Of a stretch of 64,000 bases of DNA, positions 61,743 through 64,000 are shown piece after piece; position 1 is the first letter of the stretch; every line of letters starts with the position of its first letter. Source of the stretch: Anaerolineae bacterium (GTDB taxonomy: Bacteria; Chloroflexota; Anaerolineae; Anaerolineales; Anaerolineaceae); NCBI GenBank assembly GCA_013178295.1, contig JABLWW010000005.1, positions 124,001-188,000 on the forward strand, in the 5' to 3' direction. The notes under the pieces were generated by a model. The model searched no databases and was not told the DNA's origin. It saw nothing but the letters and a program-made list of their open reading frames with translations. The position numbers and the translations under genes were made by a program.

Positions 61743-64000
61743 CTTGGCTACCTGGTAGTCGGAAAGGTTAGCGGATTGCTGTAACGCCGAGATGATCGTA
61801 TAGGCCTCTACGATCGTTTCTGCCAGCAATTCGGCAGAATAGTCTTTTCCCTGGAGAGAATTGACCACTGCGATCAGCATCATCCACCACAGCAGTTCAT
61901 CGAAAGCCTCTTTGTTAAACCAGAGGACATCCTGATAACGGTTAACCGAAAGAAATGTCTGTATCTCGGGTTTGGAAAGCCATGTCTCCACACGTCTCAG
62001 TGCTTGGTAGGGGGCTTTATTGTGTAGCCAATTTTGCTGGCTGATAAGAATCTTGATTGTGTTTACCATCCAGTCAGCGGTTTTGGTATCAAACCCCATT
62101 GTCTGATAAAGCTCGTTAATTATTCTGCCAAGCTGCCATTCTTCAAACCAACTCAGACTGAGGTCTTCGTAGCCTGTGCTTTGTTTGAGGAAGCCAAGAC
62201 AATGGGTAAAGCACCATCCCAAAGCAGTCAACCAGTTTTTGTGGTCCTCTGAGCTTAACCTGGATTGCAGAAAGCGCAGTCCTTCGCTGCAGGGGGGGGT
62301 ATTGGGCAGTGAATATATGCTTTGAATGACTGGCAATTGCAGCATCAGGCTGAGCTTGGCGGTTGTCTGGGCAAGAAATTCCTCGGAGTTTATGACATCT
62401 CCAGTCAGTTCTTTTATGCCCTGTGTCAGACTTCTCAGTTTGTAGTCCAGTTCGCTTGCCAGTTGGTCGGGGAGACGCTGATCTGCTTCGTGTAGCTTTA
62501 TAGAGAGCAAGTACTTGAAATAACCACTGTTGGCGATTTGATAAAACGGGTTTTGCACTGTCTGGAGCATTAGCAGGGTGATGGCGTCCTGGATGCTGGG
62601 GACACCGCGTCCGTTCAAATACTGCCAGAGGCGGTGATATGTTTGGTGTTGATCATCCTTGACCTGAACAAAGTCGAGCCATACATGATATTCATAAGCT
62701 CCCAGTTCAACGTATAACCCGTGCTCAATAATTTCCTGACAAGGGTAAAGATATTCGAGTTGGGTTACAGTATCGCGAAAAATCACGTAGCTATCACGGT
62801 CAAAGATATTCAACCCTTCGTGCAGCGAGCGCTGGGTGATTTTGGCTTCGCTTCCTGTTTTACCCTTATCAACAAACCCGACAGATGTTTTGATCCAGCC
62901 GCGCGTGCTGGCATATTTATTATGATAGACAACCAGAGCGCGCTGATCTTTGAAGCCATTGGAGAAAGCGAATACGTCCTCATTCACATATCCTTCGGGA
63001 CAGTAAAAGTCATATAAAAGAAAGAGTTCTACACCAGCAAACATCTGTCGGCGATGCAGCAGGGGGAAGATTTCCCGCTGGTGGCGTTCGACAAGGGCGG
63101 TATCGGGTGTCTCATCCCAATAAGCTTTGCGAAATTCCATGCCATATTTTTCTGCAAATCCTTCAATTTGTCCATGTCCAAACATTGGCAAGCCGGGCAT
63201 GGTTACCATCAGGGTGCAAATGCCAAAGTATTTATCCCCTTTGCCGAATTGATCAACAGCGGTGCGCTCGTCGGGGTTATTCATGAAGTTGACAAAACGC
63301 TTGAGGATTTCTGGGTCAAACTCGAGCGTGTTTTTCATCACCAAGCGGTATTTGGCATTGTCTTCGTTACGCAACATGTTCATAAAGGCGCTGTTGTAAA
63401 CCCTGTGCATTCCGAGTGTTCTGACAAAATACCCTTCCATCAGCCAGAAGGCTTCAGCTAGCAGCAGGGTATCAGGCACTTCCTGGGCGACGCGGTCAAC
63501 AACCTCGCGCCAGAATTCATTGGGCATCAGAGCGTCAAACTGGGCGCGTGTTAGACCATGCCCCGCGCGGGAGGGAATATCCCCCCCTGTCCCTGGTTCT
63601 GGAAACCAGAGACGCTGGTAGTGCCGCTTGGTAAGGGTCATTGCGGCATCAAATCGAATGATGGGAAATTGCCGGGCGACGTGCAGGATGGTCTGTATGA
63701 CCGCTTCGCGTACGTTGGGGTTAAGGTAGTTCAATTGCGCTGTATCGTTCCAGGGTGTGCTTGTTCCGTCGTTCCCATGATAGATGTACTCGGTTTTTCC
63801 TGTGTAATTGTCATGACGTTTGAAAACAACAGCAGCGTCTGTGCGGTCGTAGTAATGATCCTCAATGAAGATGCTGACACGCGGGTCAGAAGAGAGATTC
63901 TGCCCGTTGAACGAGTATGAAGGAAACGGAGCGTGATCGAGGGAGATAAACCAGTCGGGATGCTCAATGACCCATTGCGAGTCAATTGCCATGTGGTTTG
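61704..64000 (-). CDS. GH13-family alpha-glucan enzyme, 5' end outside window
   Basis: At least 764 residues, open to the window edge. The last bases read NHMAIDSQWV before the first internal ATG, which is the conserved region I (VPNHMA). Region II is IIRFDAAMTLTKRHY (catalytic Asp), region III TLLLAEAFWLMEGYF (acid Glu). A very long C-terminal helical part (about 350 residues) follows, unlike ordinary amylases. It may be a sugar-phosphorylase- or maltosyltransferase-like enzyme. It is convergent with the GH57 gene and overlaps it. The cellular place is uncertain because the N-terminus is missing. Confidence 0.85.
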   Translation of the reverse strand, partial: NHMAIDSQWVIEHPDWFISLDHAPFPSYSFNGQNLSSDPRVSIFIEDHYYDRTDAAVVFKRHDNYTGKTEYIYHGNDGTSTPWNDTAQLNYLNPNVREAVIQTILHVARQFPIIRFDAAMTLTKRHYQRLWFPEPGTGGDIPSRAGHGLTRAQFDALMPNEFWREVVDRVAQEVPDTLLLAEAFWLMEGYFVRTLGMHRVYNSAFMNMLRNEDNAKYRLVMKNTLEFDPEILKRFVNFMNNPDERTAVDQFGKGDKYFGICTLMVTMPGLPMFGHGQIEGFAEKYGMEFRKAYWDETPDTALVERHQREIFPLLHRRQMFAGVELFLLYDFYCPEGYVNEDVFAFSNGFKDQRALVVYHNKYASTRGWIKTSVGFVDKGKTGSEAKITQRSLHEGLNIFDRDSYVIFRDTVTQLEYLYPCQEIIEHGLYVELGAYEYHVWLDFVQVKDDQHQTYHRLWQYLNGRGVPSIQDAITLLMLQTVQNPFYQIANSGYFKYLLSIKLHEADQRLPDQLASELDYKLRSLTQGIKELTGDVINSEEFLAQTTAKLSLMLQLPVIQSIYSLPNTPPCSEGLRFLQSRLSSEDHKNWLTALGWCFTHCLGFLKQSTGYEDLSLSWFEEWQLGRIINELYQTMGFDTKTADWMVNTIKILISQQNWLHNKAPYQALRRVETWLSKPEIQTFLSVNRYQDVLWFNKEAFDELLWWMMLIAVVNSLQGKDYSAELLAETIVEAYTIISALQQSANLSDYQVAKLIEIAKEKLPDR

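Overview
The window looks like a chromosomal segment of an anaerobic, heterotrophic Chloroflexota bacterium, most likely of the Anaerolineae. This is inferred from the style of the proteins (many lipoproteins with Pro/Thr-rich linkers, LysM-M23 peptidases, a MoeA/periplasmic-binding-protein fusion, HydB-type flavoproteins, DRTGG proteins, an FtsZ with a short C-terminal tail), from the absence of any respiratory complex and from mid-range base composition by eye. No database search was possible. Gene density is high. I see no rRNA, tRNA, CRISPR array, transposase or prophage gene.

Layout. 1-6.5 kb: the tail of an OsmC-type gene, then a leftward cell-envelope operon (polysaccharide-deacetylase-like lipoprotein, HIT protein, three tandem LysM-M23 lipoproteins). 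It is driven by a near-perfect promoter that seems to make a leaderless mRNA. 6.6-12.7 kb: a complete rightward branched-chain amino-acid type ABC importer (livKHMGF order) with a long leader and a terminator. 12.9-14.4 kb: housekeeping genes thpR, rsfS (apparent CTG start) and bcp. 14.5-21.7 kb: a leftward run of corA, a UbiA-like membrane protein, moeA, two deacetylase-like proteins (one with its catalytic motifs lost) and a MoeA-PBP fusion. 21.8-27.4 kb: a rightward AttEFGH-like export/lipoprotein operon with an M28 peptidase.

27.5-38.9 kb is the metabolic centre of the window. It holds glutamate dehydrogenase, a tandem RAM-domain protein, NuoE- and NuoF-like subunits and a 1232-residue ferredoxin/GltD/NuoG-like fusion that looks like an electron-bifurcating transhydrogenase. 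Facing them is a leftward regulatory set: an [FeFe]-hydrogenase-like sensor, a DRTGG-HATPase protein, a DRTGG protein and a zinc-ribbon protein. An intrinsic terminator is built around one stop codon in that set.

39-50.3 kb: an acyl-CoA ligase, then aconitase and isocitrate dehydrogenase, divergent from an IclR regulator, a DUF4914/PEPCK-like protein, citrate synthase and 6-phosphogluconate dehydrogenase. A strong promoter and a perfect inverted repeat lie in the divergent gap. Together these make the oxidative (2-oxoglutarate) TCA branch, which feeds glutamate dehydrogenase.

50.3-64 kb: aspartate-semialdehyde dehydrogenase, a BaiN/HI0933 flavoprotein, a stand-alone GltD-like protein, a histidine phosphatase, the ftsZ operon with unknown partners, an extended-SDR protein behind a leaderless promoter, and two convergent glucan-acting enzymes (GH57, and a GH13 cut by the window edge).
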